Positions 5,918 to 17,100 of a stretch of DNA of 37,697 nucleotides are shown here, piece by piece (within the stretch, counting starts at the first letter, position 1; every line of letters starts with the position of its first letter). The stretch comes from a virus: positions 1 through 37,697 of IMG/VR virus record IMGVR_UViG_3300028925_003838; one strand, written 5' to 3'. Under the pieces are notes generated by a model. That model did no database searches. It saw nothing but the letters and a program-made list of their open reading frames with translations, and was not told the origin of the DNA. A program made the translations under genes and the position numbers.

Positions 5918-8637
5918 TGCCTAAACAGATATATAAAATAGACCAGTTCCATGGCGGATTAAATACTCATTCAGACGATAGAGATATAGAGGATAATCAA
6001 CTAGCTGAGTTAGAAGACGTTATGGTTGATTCTCTTGGTCAAATAAAGATGATGGGTAGTGTTACAGGAAGCATAGAAACAGCTGATACTACTGGTATAA
6101 CTGGCACTATGAAAGCTGGTTATGGTATACATGCTTGGAAAAGTGATTATCTAGGAGCTCAAGATAAGGGAAGTTCTGAAGCAATTACTGGTGATGATTA
6201 CGTTGCTATGTACGATGGTCATGATGGTGAAGTTTGGGTTTATAGTGCTGCTACGACAGATTGGGATGATGACGTTGGTTTATCTGCTGGTGCAGGAGTA
6301 ATTGATATAGGTAGTAGTACTACAGCTAGTGCTAAGCCTACATTTTATTCTATGGAAGGTGGATTAAGGGTTTCAGATGGTAATCATTCTTTAACTAATA
6401 ATTCAAAGTGGTATGGATATATAAATAGAACTTTATTTCAATCTATTACATCTACTGTGATTGATGACGGATGGTTTACTTATGACCAATATATATCTGC
6501 TCCAAGTGATACTTCTAGATGGGATCCCGCAATAACAGCATATAGTGTAACTGCTGGTCATAGTCTTAATGTTACTTCATTAACAACTGCTGATAAATTT
6601 ATTACATCAAAAGCTTTATATGACGCTACTGGTAATGTTGAAAATTTTAGAGATAGCATAGAGGTTACGGTAACAATAACTACTGGGACTCCAACTGGAA
6701 CTCCTGGCGAAACTGATTTTACAGCAGAGTTTCAATTAACTGTTGGTAGTGGAACCGCTAGTTCTTTCAATGGTGTATCTGGGACATCTTATCAAGTAAC
6801 GAGTCAAAGTACTGCGGGAGCTGGAGAAGAAGACGCTACGGTAAATAGAGTATATACTTTTAATCTAGGAAACAATTATCATAATGGTACAAGTAATAAT
6901 GCAGCTTTTGTTACTGGTGATACTACAAATGGAGTTAGGTCTCTTTTAGCTGTTACTAGTAAAGGAAAGTTTATAGATACCGTTTTAATATCAGCTGTTA
7001 AGGTTACTGAAGGAAATATTACTACTTCCAATCATACCTCATTAAGTAGTGGTTCACCAAATGTATTTCTTGAAGTTTTAAATACAGCTGCTCCAACAAG
7101 TGGTATAGTAGCCTCTGGTTGGGATAGTTCTTGGGAGTACGGTGTTTCATTTATATATGATGGTAATCAAGAATCTCTTATAAGAACATTGTATGACCCA
7201 GATACCGACCCTACAACCGTACATACAATTACAGATTCTTCTTTTGCTCCGACAACAAAATTTTATATAGAACATGGAGATGCTTATAGCTTTAATAGGA
7301 GAATAACTGGAGCTGTATGGTATATAAGAGATACTAGCGCTGAAGTATTTTCTGACTGGACAGCCCAAATTGAATATGATTTTAAAAAAGGTATTAGTAA
7401 AGTATTGGCTACTGGTAAAGAACATGATGTAATTTATAATACATCAGATAGTGAATATATGTTTGAAGTAGACCACGATTTTCTAGCAATGCCTAATCTT
7501 GTAGATACATATTATAGTCGTACTGGAGTTCCAAATGACGTTGCTTCCATAAAAGCTAATTATTCTACAGCCACTATAGCTGGTCGTAGAGTTTATATAG
7601 GTAATGTTAAAATAATTAATGAAGATGGTTCAACTGAAATAAAAGGAGACGCTATGTTAAAAAGCCCTCCTAATAAATTTGACTTATTTCCTTCAAATAG
7701 CATTGTTGAAGTTTCTATTAGCGATGGCGAGTCTATTGTTAAACTTGAAACATTCGCTGACAGAATATTACAATTTAAACAAGAGACATTATATATAATT
7801 AATATATCTCAAAATATAGAATTTTTAGAAGATGTACATAAGTATAAAGGAATATCTCATCCGTCTATGGTTTGTAAAACAGATTATGGTATAGCTTGGG
7901 CTAATAAACTTGGTTGCTATTTATACGATGGGAAGCAAGTAATTAATCTTCTTGAAAAAGGTGGAAGAAAACTTATAGATGATGATATATGGCAAGCTCA
8001 TGTTATTGATGCAGCTGATGAATCAAGTATGGTTGGTTATATTCCAAAGAAAAGGCAAATAATAGTTGTTAAAGATAATGGTGACAATGCTAACGCTGGT
8101 AATATATTTTTATATGATATGGTCACTCAAAGTTGGACTTTCGGTGATTCTAAAATGACAGACAGTCAAATAAAAAGCAACTTTATTGTATTCCAAAATG
8201 AATTAATTTATATGCATACAAATGCAACTAACAGTTTTGTTAAATGGAACTCTGATGTAGCTACATCTGTAAGTAATTTTCAAATTGTAACTAAAGATAT
8301 TGATTTTACAGAGCCTGGTAGAAATAAGAAAATATATAAAGTTTTAGTTACATATACAACAGCTGCTTCAGGTGATATAGCTTCTGTTGTAACTGTAAAA
8401 TATGATACTAATGGAAGAACTACTTTTGATAAAACTTTTGCTGACGGTACTAATTTTTCTTCTAATGTTTTAGGTTCTGCTAATGGATGGCAAGTTGCTG
8501 AATTAAAACCTGGCACATCTTCTGAAGCTAATAATATAAAATCATTTCAATTAAAATTTTTTACAATTGGTACCGTCCCGACTGGATTTAGAATTAATGA
8601 TATATCAATAATATACAGAGCAAAACCACCTAAATAA
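5917..8637 (+). CDS. Tail hub/nozzle-like beta-propeller structural protein
   Basis: A 906-residue beta-rich protein beginning IDQFHGGLNTHSDDRDIEDN. The opening F-x-G-G-L-N-T-x-x-D...I-x-x-N-Q-x-x-E-x-x-D/N-V pattern is typical of phage tail-hub or head-completion proteins related in position to T7 gp12/P22 gp10. The remainder is rich in T, S, G and aromatic residues with repeated YDG/YDM-type strands (YLYDGKQVINLLEKGG; NIFLYDMVTQSWTFGD), as expected of a propeller. About residues 220-370 look like an inserted Ig-like or adhesin-like domain (T/G/S repeats). Directly downstream lie the putative ejection proteins. The start is the TAATG overlap with the previous stop. Function is inferred from N-terminal pattern, composition and context. 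Confidence 0.7.
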   Translation: MPKQIYKIDQFHGGLNTHSDDRDIEDNQLAELEDVMVDSLGQIKMMGSVTGSIETADTTGITGTMKAGYGIHAWKSDYLGAQDKGSSEAITGDDYVAMYDGHDGEVWVYSAATTDWDDDVGLSAGAGVIDIGSSTTASAKPTFYSMEGGLRVSDGNHSLTNNSKWYGYINRTLFQSITSTVIDDGWFTYDQYISAPSDTSRWDPAITAYSVTAGHSLNVTSLTTADKFITSKALYDATGNVENFRDSIEVTVTITTGTPTGTPGETDFTAEFQLTVGSGTASSFNGVSGTSYQVTSQSTAGAGEEDATVNRVYTFNLGNNYHNGTSNNAAFVTGDTTNGVRSLLAVTSKGKFIDTVLISAVKVTEGNITTSNHTSLSSGSPNVFLEVLNTAAPTSGIVASGWDSSWEYGVSFIYDGNQESLIRTLYDPDTDPTTVHTITDSSFAPTTKFYIEHGDAYSFNRRITGAVWYIRDTSAEVFSDWTAQIEYDFKKGISKVLATGKEHDVIYNTSDSEYMFEVDHDFLAMPNLVDTYYSRTGVPNDVASIKANYSTATIAGRRVYIGNVKIINEDGSTEIKGDAMLKSPPNKFDLFPSNSIVEVSISDGESIVKLETFADRILQFKQETLYIINISQNIEFLEDVHKYKGISHPSMVCKTDYGIAWANKLGCYLYDGKQVINLLEKGGRKLIDDDIWQAHVIDAADESSMVGYIPKKRQIIVVKDNGDNANAGNIFLYDMVTQSWTFGDSKMTDSQIKSNFIVFQNELIYMHTNATNSFVKWNSDVATSVSNFQIVTKDIDFTEPGRNKKIYKVLVTYTTAASGDIASVVTVKYDTNGRTTFDKTFADGTNFSSNVLGSANGWQVAELKPGTSSEANNIKSFQLKFFTIGTVPTGFRINDISIIYRAKPPK

Positions 8638-8638
8638 T

Positions 8639-8911
8639 ATGCCTATGACAAGACAGGAGAGAGCTAACTCTCATCAAAAACAAAATAGAATAGACAGTAT
8701 TAGACAATCTTTTAAAGACGATACATCTATTCCCTCTAAATCTATTGTTGGTTTAAAAGATAATACTGGAGGAACGGTTAGCAATATTTTAGTAGACGCT
8801 GCTGGAGCTAGTTATCCTACTGATGAAGAGTATGTTAACTCAATAGCTTCTTTAACTAGTAAAGTAAATGAAATACTATTTGCTTTAAAATCTGTAGGAA
8901 TTGTCAAATGA
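8639..8911 (+). CDS. Small virion-associated protein, unknown
   Basis: A 90-residue protein starting one base after the tail-hub stop. A charged helical N-terminus (RQERANSHQKQNRIDSIRQS) is followed by a G/S/T linker and a C-terminal helix (NSIASLTSKVNEILFALKSV) that could trimerise. Position between hub and ejection proteins suggests a minor tail or core component. No family was recognised. Confidence 0.7.
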   Translation: MPMTRQERANSHQKQNRIDSIRQSFKDDTSIPSKSIVGLKDNTGGTVSNILVDAAGASYPTDEEYVNSIASLTSKVNEILFALKSVGIVK

Positions 8912-8941
8912 ATTATAGTAAATTAGAATGGAAAATATTAC

Positions 8942-9508
8942 ATGCCTAAAAGTTCTTTATACTCAGCACATAGAGCAGCCGGAGCTGCTTCGGGTAGATA
9001 CAAAGCTAGTCTTTACGATATATCTAATATCGGGTACGCCATGGAATCAAGTTTAGAAAAAGAATCATACTCTCAACAACAAGAGCAAAGAGGGTATCAA
9101 ACAATGCAGTCTCTTCTTGGACTGGGAAGTACGATTGTTGGAGCTGTTGAATCAGCTAAAGAACATCAAGAATTAAAAGATAAATATGGAATTAAAACTT
9201 CAGATACTGGAGATAAAACTCCAAAAAATTATTCTGGTGATAAAGCTGAATTTGATATGGGTGATTTATTTGGTGATAATTCTATTTTTAAAAAACAAGA
9301 ACTTATAAAAGCTACTAAAAAATCTTCAGATTCAGATAATACTATGGGAATGTCTAAAGATAACGCATTTACTACTTCAACCACTAATAGAGCTCAAGCT
9401 GTAGGAGAAGCATTCAAGCAAGCTAAATCGTCTGGTATAAAAGAAGGTTCTAAAATCTTTGCTCAGATAGGGGATAAAGTTGAAGAAATATTATATAAAT
9501 ATAAATAA
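8942..9508 (+). CDS. Putative ejection/internal virion protein
   Basis: A 188-residue protein. Its N-terminal region is Ala/Gly/Ser-rich (HRAAGAASGRYKASLYDISN), followed by a Q/E-rich helix and a mild hydrophobic helix (TMQSLLGLGSTIVGAVESA), then a polar, Lys/Asp-rich and probably disordered second half. Size and order (first of three mid-size proteins before a giant one) resemble T7-type internal core genes 14-15-16, although no sequence motif proves this. Confidence 0.6.
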   Translation: MPKSSLYSAHRAAGAASGRYKASLYDISNIGYAMESSLEKESYSQQQEQRGYQTMQSLLGLGSTIVGAVESAKEHQELKDKYGIKTSDTGDKTPKNYSGDKAEFDMGDLFGDNSIFKKQELIKATKKSSDSDNTMGMSKDNAFTTSTTNRAQAVGEAFKQAKSSGIKEGSKIFAQIGDKVEEILYKYK

Positions 9509-9520
9509 AGGATTATTATA

Positions 9521-10087
9521 ATGCCAATACCATTAGCAGCCATTGGAGTAGGTATTCAAGCTCTTTCTTTCCTTACTGGTAATAAGGCTCAGAATAGCGC
9601 TAAAAAATCTGAAAGAGACCAAGCTAAAATAAAATCTAAATATCTTGGTGAACAAATTGCTGAAATAGATAAAATACAGTTAAATTTAGACCCACTTAAA
9701 CAATCAAGAACAAATGTAGTTCAAGGTGTGTTTAATCAAGATTTAACAAATCTTTCTGGAGAGACAGGCCAGAGTAAAGAAGACTTAACATTAAATTTTC
9801 AAGATATGATAACTAAAAGTGGACTGGCGACAAGTGGAACAGCCCAAACTAAAAATTCTCAAATGATGAAAAGAATTGGCAATGCTTTTACTAAAGGTAA
9901 GCAGGGTTTGATGGGAAGGCTTGGTCAAAATTTAGGTGGTATTGAAGAATGGTATGAAGGTGAAAAAGCAAGATTGGGTTCTGAAAGAAAAAGAATGACA
10001 TTTGAAAAAGAAATTGCTGATTCCAAATCAGGAATTGGCGGGCCTATGGCGGCAATAAATAGAATAAAAAGTAAAGTTACAGGGTAA
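9521..10087 (+). CDS. Putative ejection/internal virion protein (gp14-like by position)
   Basis: A 188-residue protein with an AAGGA site. An N-terminal hydrophobic helix (PLAAIGVGIQALSFLTGNKA) precedes a long charged helical region (about residues 25-65) and Gly/Gln-rich amphipathic segments. An N-terminal hydrophobic helix followed by coiled coil is the usual look of small podovirus core proteins that insert in the host outer membrane at ejection. The assignment rests on architecture and neighbours. Confidence 0.6.
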   Translation: MPIPLAAIGVGIQALSFLTGNKAQNSAKKSERDQAKIKSKYLGEQIAEIDKIQLNLDPLKQSRTNVVQGVFNQDLTNLSGETGQSKEDLTLNFQDMITKSGLATSGTAQTKNSQMMKRIGNAFTKGKQGLMGRLGQNLGGIEEWYEGEKARLGSERKRMTFEKEIADSKSGIGGPMAAINRIKSKVTG

Positions 10088-10091
10088 TAAT

Positions 10092-11099
10092 ATGGCCGGA
10101 GAACATTTCGCAGCATTAGATAGTATGATAAGCAAAAGAGAAGAGGCAAAATCTAGAAATAGACAATACTCTTTAGCTCTAATGCAATTTGATTATCAAA
10201 AACAACAAGCAAATATAGCTCAAACTGGTAAAAATCTTGAATTACTCCAAGCGGCTAATTCTCAAATGATGAATAATGTAGCTCAAGAATTTATGTCTGA
10301 AACAGGATTGGATGTGTTATACAGCGACGAAGATAAAGGAGGAGAAGAGGCTCAAGAACAATTAAATAATATAGGTCTTTCTAAGGGGGACGCTTCCAAA
10401 GTAACCTCTGCTATCTGGGCTTATAAGGTAAGCTCTAACCCTATTCCTATTCTAAAATTAGGTAGGAAATTAAAAAATCTTTCTCAATCAGAATCTATGA
10501 ACTCAGAAGAAAAAATGTTTATTAAAGGTTTAGGTAGTCAGATTCGTTTACTTGGTGGTTCAGAGTTTGATATAGAAAATGCTAAAAGTTTATTAAATAG
10601 AACTGATGGAATATTAAAAAATCAAGACGAAATAATGAAAGAAGTATATGAGTATAGCTCTGGTGATTATGAAATACAAAGAGACATTGGATTAAGTTTT
10701 GATGAATTAAAAGAAGAACAAGTAAAAGAAGATTCTGATTTATCAACACCTTATATTCCTAGTGTAAAACAGATGGTTGCTGATTCTAGAAAAACATTTG
10801 AAATGGCTGAAAATGATTTAGCAGATAAAGAAAATGCTTTAAAAACTTTAGAAGATGAACTTAATGTATTGAATCAATTAAAGAAACGAGGTACATTAGA
10901 CGAGTCTCAAGGGGAATATCTCAATAGAATCCCAGCTATTATGGAAGAGTTTAATAGTGAACTGGAAGAATTAAGTGAAATTGTTTCTAAATCTAAAGAA
11001 GATGTGAATAAAAATACTACGTTTGAAGCTCAAACAAAACTATCTGATTTCATGGAAACAAAAAGAGATGCTACTGGTGGTTCTTATTATCCATTTTAA
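10092..11099 (+). CDS. Putative coiled-coil internal virion protein
   Basis: A 335-residue, almost entirely helical and acidic protein. It begins MAGEHFAALDSMISKREEAK and contains a long coiled coil at roughly residues 230-315 (ENDLADKENALKTLEDELNV, LEELSEIVSKSKEDVNK). It lies directly before the giant gene. By analogy with podovirus gp15-like proteins it may line the ejection channel, but no homologue is recognised from sequence alone. Confidence 0.6.
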   Translation: MAGEHFAALDSMISKREEAKSRNRQYSLALMQFDYQKQQANIAQTGKNLELLQAANSQMMNNVAQEFMSETGLDVLYSDEDKGGEEAQEQLNNIGLSKGDASKVTSAIWAYKVSSNPIPILKLGRKLKNLSQSESMNSEEKMFIKGLGSQIRLLGGSEFDIENAKSLLNRTDGILKNQDEIMKEVYEYSSGDYEIQRDIGLSFDELKEEQVKEDSDLSTPYIPSVKQMVADSRKTFEMAENDLADKENALKTLEDELNVLNQLKKRGTLDESQGEYLNRIPAIMEEFNSELEELSEIVSKSKEDVNKNTTFEAQTKLSDFMETKRDATGGSYYPF

Positions 11100-11117
11100 T
11101 ATATAAAAGGAATATAA

Positions 11118-14100
11118 ATGGACAACTTAACTAAGAAGTTTAAAGAAGAATTAGAAGCTCGTTCTAAATTAACTACTGTTAATTCTCAACCGAACGCTCA
11201 GACTAATAACCAACCAATAAATACTGGTCAAAGTCTGTGGGATACTGCAGGTACTGGTCAACAACCTGATTGGTTAAGTGATGAACTTGGCGAAGAAGGT
11301 GAGTTTAGTGCGTTAAGAACTGTTGGTATAGGATTGTGGGGAGCACTTGAAACTGGTACTCTTGGTTTAGCTGGCCTTGGAGTAAGAGCAGCCTCTCAAG
11401 AAGCATATAAAAGCCTACAGCCTCGTAACTTTTCTGAAAGAGTAGCTACTGGTCTTGGTACTGTAGCTGGTTTTATAGCACCATTTGGAGCTGCTAAGGC
11501 TGGTGTTTCTGTTTTATTAAAAGGAGCAAAAGTAGTAAGAGATGGTAAGGTGGTAGGTTATGGAGTTGCTAAAGCTGGTAAGAAATTTACAGACAATGCA
11601 TCTAGATTATTAAAAGCTGACCCTGAATTTAAATCATGGTATGCTGGACAAAAACTAGACCCAACTAAAATTGACGAATGGATTAAATCCTCTGGTTTAT
11701 TACAATCTCCAATTAATTCTATAAAAAATATTTCTAGAGGAACTTTTGGTAGTAACCATACTGCCAGAACTCAATACGCTGCTAATGTTTCTAAAAATAC
11801 AGAATCAATTATTCGCAATAAAGTTGATGACATGGCTAAAGCTTTTAATAAAGCTGGAGATAAAACCCCTTTTAACATAGACAATAAAACAATAGGATTG
11901 ATTAAAGATGAAGTAAATAAATATGTTGGAGGTAAATATAATTTTCCAATAACAAACCTTCATCAATATTTATCAGCTAAAATGGGCAGTACAAAAGTCG
12001 CTAGCATAGCTGCGTCCGCCGCTGAAGAAGCTATATTATTTTCAGCTGTTGAATTGCCAATGAATATATCTAATAGTATTCTGAATGAAGATATAGACTT
12101 TGCTCCATTTGCTACGTTAGGACACTCAATGGCTCTTGGTTCTGTACTTGGAGTTGTTAGACTAGTGCCTGGTGGTAGAGATATGGGTATCATGAAATCA
12201 GCTTATAACAAAGCTAGTAAGATGATAACTCAAAGGAAAAAATGGTCTAGTTATAACCTTGAAGACGCTTCCGAAAGAATGTTGTTAACAAAAAGAGCTC
12301 AAGATTTATGGGATATTAACCCTGAAATATTTAAAGGATTAGAAGGTTCTACTTCTATTTTATATAAGTCTGGTAAGAAAAGTATTGTATCAGGTAGAGA
12401 TGAAATAGTTGATTTTTCTAGAACAGCTGAGTCCGCAAAAGAATTAAGAAGTTGGATGAGTTCAATAGAAAAAACATTTCATAAAGAATGGTGGCCTAAA
12501 TTTTTAAAAGACTCTGGTAAGGATGTATTTGGTTCCGCTCCTAGAATGATTGCTGGTAGTCTCGCCTTTAATGCTACTTTATTTAATGAGTATAGAAAAG
12601 GCAATGTGCCTACAGAAGATATGGTATTTCATACTTTATTGGGTGCTGTTATGACTAAGAAGGGAAGGGATATTGAATACATAGACCACAAAGGCACTAC
12701 TCAATTAATCCCTGAAAATAGAAGACCTTATATATATGATGATAGTTTTTCAAAAGTAGATTCATACCTCAATTCATTAGGTCTTGGATTAGACCATGCT
12801 GCTTTTAGAAATGTTATGAGTAATATGGAAACATTGAAAAAGCATGGTAAACCAGATTATTCTACTGATGATATGCAAATGATAATAAAATCATTAGATG
12901 AAAGTGGTTTTATAGTAGATAAAAATTTAGAGTTACAAGTTAAAAATAAAAACCTTGAAGGTAATGATGTTTACAATGCAATCTATGCTTTAATGGACGC
13001 GGGGCTTCCTGAAGGTAAAAGATTAAAACAGTCTTTTGAATTATCTGAAACAGAAATAACTGATTATTTAATTTCAATAAGAAGTTTACAATTAAGAACA
13101 TTAAAGGATTTTAGGACAGACAGAAAAAATGGTACTGGTCAAGGTATATATTCAGTCCCTGATGTTATTGATATTACTAGAAGTTCTGCTCAAAAAAATA
13201 TAGAAGCTGGTATAGAAATCCAGCTTAAGGCTATAGAAGAAGCTTACAATACTTTATACAGAGAAGAAGCTATAAAAGAAGGTGGTTATTCAAATAGGGA
13301 TAATTGGGAGCCTGTTAAAAACGACAATGGAGTATTGTCAAATATTAGGCCACTTAGATATGATAATACAGCTTCTGGGATAGTTGATTTTAAAAGGCCT
13401 AGAGGTCTTTTCGGGAATGGTCGGAACGATGGAACTGATGGTTATAAAAGCGCTTTAGGTATGATTAAAAATAGAGTTAATATATTATCTGGTGATAGGA
13501 ATGAATTAGTCTATGACAAAGCATCCCATAAAAAACTTTTTGGAGACAGGACAACTGACGACAGAGGAGAGATGGATAAGTTCGATAGAGAACTTACTAA
13601 TCTAATTTTCGGAGAAGGGGTTATGTCTGACGATGGATTGCTTCACGTTGGAGATTCATGGTTTCATGATAGTACTCAAAGTTATATGTTTGTTAAAGGA
13701 GTAAGAGATACTTGGTTACAGTTAGAAGCTATAAGAGATAAGGATGCAAAGAAAAGTTTATTTGGTGAAGATGTTAAAGATGTAAGTAACTCAATAGATA
13801 GAATATTTCCAAAAACTGGAGAGTTGCCTGATACTATTAAATTAAAAGGAGCTGACGCTAATAGTAGAGAGCAATTGTTTGCTAGTAAATTATTAGAAAT
13901 TCTTAAACAAGACCCTGAAAGAGCTGTCCAAAGAACAGATATAACTGGGCCTAGTGGTAAAACAGTTGATATTAATCCTATAAAGAATCTTATGGAGAAT
14001 TTTGATAAGGTTGGAATATTAGATGGTTTTGTAGGAAAAAGGGAAATGGTTGATACTTTTACTGAGAACTTAGCTTATTACACTAGGTCTAAAGGCCTTG

Positions 14101-17100
14101 AAATGGCTGTAACAAACGAAGGTAATCCTCTAAGTAATAAAAATTTAGCAACATTAAATATTCTATCAAATACAAGATTGATGGGCAAGAATTACGATAT
14201 GGTAAATCTTACAGACCAGATTGGTAATTTAAAAGATTTTTTTACAGGTAATGATATTATTGCTAAATATAGTTTAGATAAAAATATAATAAAGAAAAGT
14301 TTTTCGGATTGGACTGAACAAAACGGAGACACAGTTGAAAAGATTTTCGCAGATTTAAAAGATTCTAATAAGAATTTATATAATATATTTGTTGATGCAG
14401 CTAATAAGATGGAAGGTGTTAGCAAGGGAGATGTGTCGATGTTGTTAGGTAACTTTTTAAAATTATATGAAAAGGGGTTATCTACCTTGTGGAAGACTTC
14501 TAAGGGAGGCGTGTTAAAAGAAAGTACTGTTGACGCAGCTATAACAAGTGATTTCTTATTTAAAATAGTTAGCGAGTTTAATAGAATAGAATCTAATGAA
14601 ATTACTACGACTTATAATGATTTGCTACAATCAGTTCAGGAAGTTTATTACGATGGAAAATCAAATCAATATAAAAATTTCTTAGCAACAACAATCAATG
14701 CATTCTCAGATAGAAAATCTGATGTTACTAGAGTTCTTTCTATATTAGAAAAGTATAAAGTATTTGATAAAAAGAATAATGTATTTTTATTTGATGAAGC
14801 GGATAAGACGTTAAACGATAGAATTAAAGAAGCTTCAAGAGAAATGGAAATCTCTACTCAAACATTAACAATTCAAAGGGAAATTGATATACTAATGGAA
14901 AGAGATAAACAGGATTTTAATCCAAAGTCTCATTCAGATATTGACGTATCTCTTACTCTTGAAAAATTTAAAGTTGACTGGGGATTAAAGTTTCAAACAC
15001 CCAATATAGAGCACGGTCAAACTCCAGCTATTATGTTAGAAAAAATTATTACTGATAATTATTCAGGTACTGGTGGATTTACTTTACAAAACTTTTTTGA
15101 TTTTACTATTAAATCTGGAGAAATGAAAAAAGAAATTGATGGGAAGATATATACTAATGAGAATTGGAAGGAAATGCCATCCTTTAATCAACAGAGACTT
15201 GTTAATGACGCTATAAAAATATGGTCTGGTATTATAGAGGGAGTTAAGATAAGGCAATTAAGTATTGCTGAAGGTGCCTCTCCTCTTGATAAATCTCAAT
15301 CTGGAAAAAGGAATGAACTTACTGATTTTTTATCAGAAGAATTTGGTGAAGTTGTATTTGTTGACCCTAAATTTAGAGATAGAGAAGGTATTGTTAAGGA
15401 CGCTAGGGAAGTAACTGGAACATTATTAGTTCCATTCTATACATCTGTTGGTAGAGTTGGTCTTAAATTGGAGGCTAGAACAGCAGAAACAGAAATAGAT
15501 GCTGCTCCTTTTGTTGAAGGTGTTCAGAGACCTAAGAGTGGTTATATTGTTGGATGGTTAGGAGATTTAGATTCTGGTATAGCAATACCAATGGTATCAT
15601 CCAGGCCAGGTAAAGCTTTAGTCGGGGCAGACAAATTAGCAAATTCATTTGTTAAAACTTTAAAAGTTGATAAAGTAAAATACTCAGATAATTCTGATAT
15701 ATCATCCCTTATTGATAGAATGTTAAATCAGTATGTAGAATCTAAGGATAGTCAGATTGTTGAAGTCTTTGAGATTGATAAAAATGAAAACCCATCTAGT
15801 TATAGTTTTAAAGGTAAGATTGCTGCGGATGAAAGAACATCTGAAAACGCAAGTGTAATGTTAACTACTGTTTTTGGAGCTAAAACATTTGGTAAAAACT
15901 TTTGGAAAGCCGCTGTCAATGATAAAAGAAATTCAAAGGGATGGTCTTCTGAGAAAGAATTTGCTCATGATTTCCTAAGAAGAGTTAGGTTGTTTACCAA
16001 TAGGTCTACAACAAATCTATCTGTAGAAAGAATTAAAAATATTACAGAATTTATGGAATCAAATTTCGAAAATTTTGGTTCTAATTCTGAAATGATGAGA
16101 GTAATAAACGATGTATTAAAACCTATCAGTAAAGATGGTATGTTTAATTTTCATATTATAAAAGACGAAGCTATGGAGAGAGGTGAATTGAATCCAGCTA
16201 TCTCATCTGCTTTTAAAAATTTAACAGAACAAGTCAAAAGAGCAAGAGAGCTTAATCCAGATGCTAATATACAAAGTGTTGATAGTAATTTAAAATATCC
16301 AGGCGGATTAGGAGATACAAGTCATTTTAATTCCGTTATGGTAGTCACTAAAGACTTTATGGAAGCCCTTAAAATTCTTACTGGAGATTATCATAGAAAA
16401 GATGCGTTAGCTGGTAAACCTATTATATCTTTTGCTAGTGATGGTAACGCTGCGTTTTTAGGCAAAACTATGTTTATGGTAGATTCAAGATTTGAACCAT
16501 ATATGAAAAACAATAAAATTAATATGGTTATGTTTAATTCAGCTTTAAAAACATTGGGAGAGGATTACAAAAGCTCTATAATAGATTTAGATAATTTTAG
16601 TAATATGGATGCATTTTTAGGTTCTACCAATTTAAATAAAACATCAAAACTTCCAATAGATGCAATACAAATGCAAAGCTGGCATGCTGGAGATAAACCA
16701 GCTCGTATACCAATGCATGTTGCTAATGATTTGGTAGGTCAAGAATTAAATAATTCATATTTTAATTGGTTAAACAAACCATCTGTTGAAGCGTATGAAC
16801 AAAGACTTTCTAGTATTGTTGGTGGTGGTAACATATCTAGAATGACAGCTTTTTCTAAATTTTTAATTGGTGAAGTAGGTGAAGATGTTGACAATGTAAT
16901 GTACAGTACAATGTCTAGATGGTTATCAGCTGGTGGTTATCCTATGTTCTTACCTTTTAAGAATAGTATGAGAAACGCTATGATGAGAACCTTTGTTGAT
17001 AAATCTGGAATGATAAGTCCTGAAAATCACAATGGAAGTCAGAGTGTTCTTGTCCCATCTTATTATGAATTTGACCATACTGATGGATTGAGAAATATAT

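Noticed and set aside
16921-17100. A second DxDxD-like motif near EFDHTDG in the giant protein
   Set aside because: The Asp spacing does not fit D-x-D-x-D, and the Arg-Pro and strand context is weaker than at 2122-2165.
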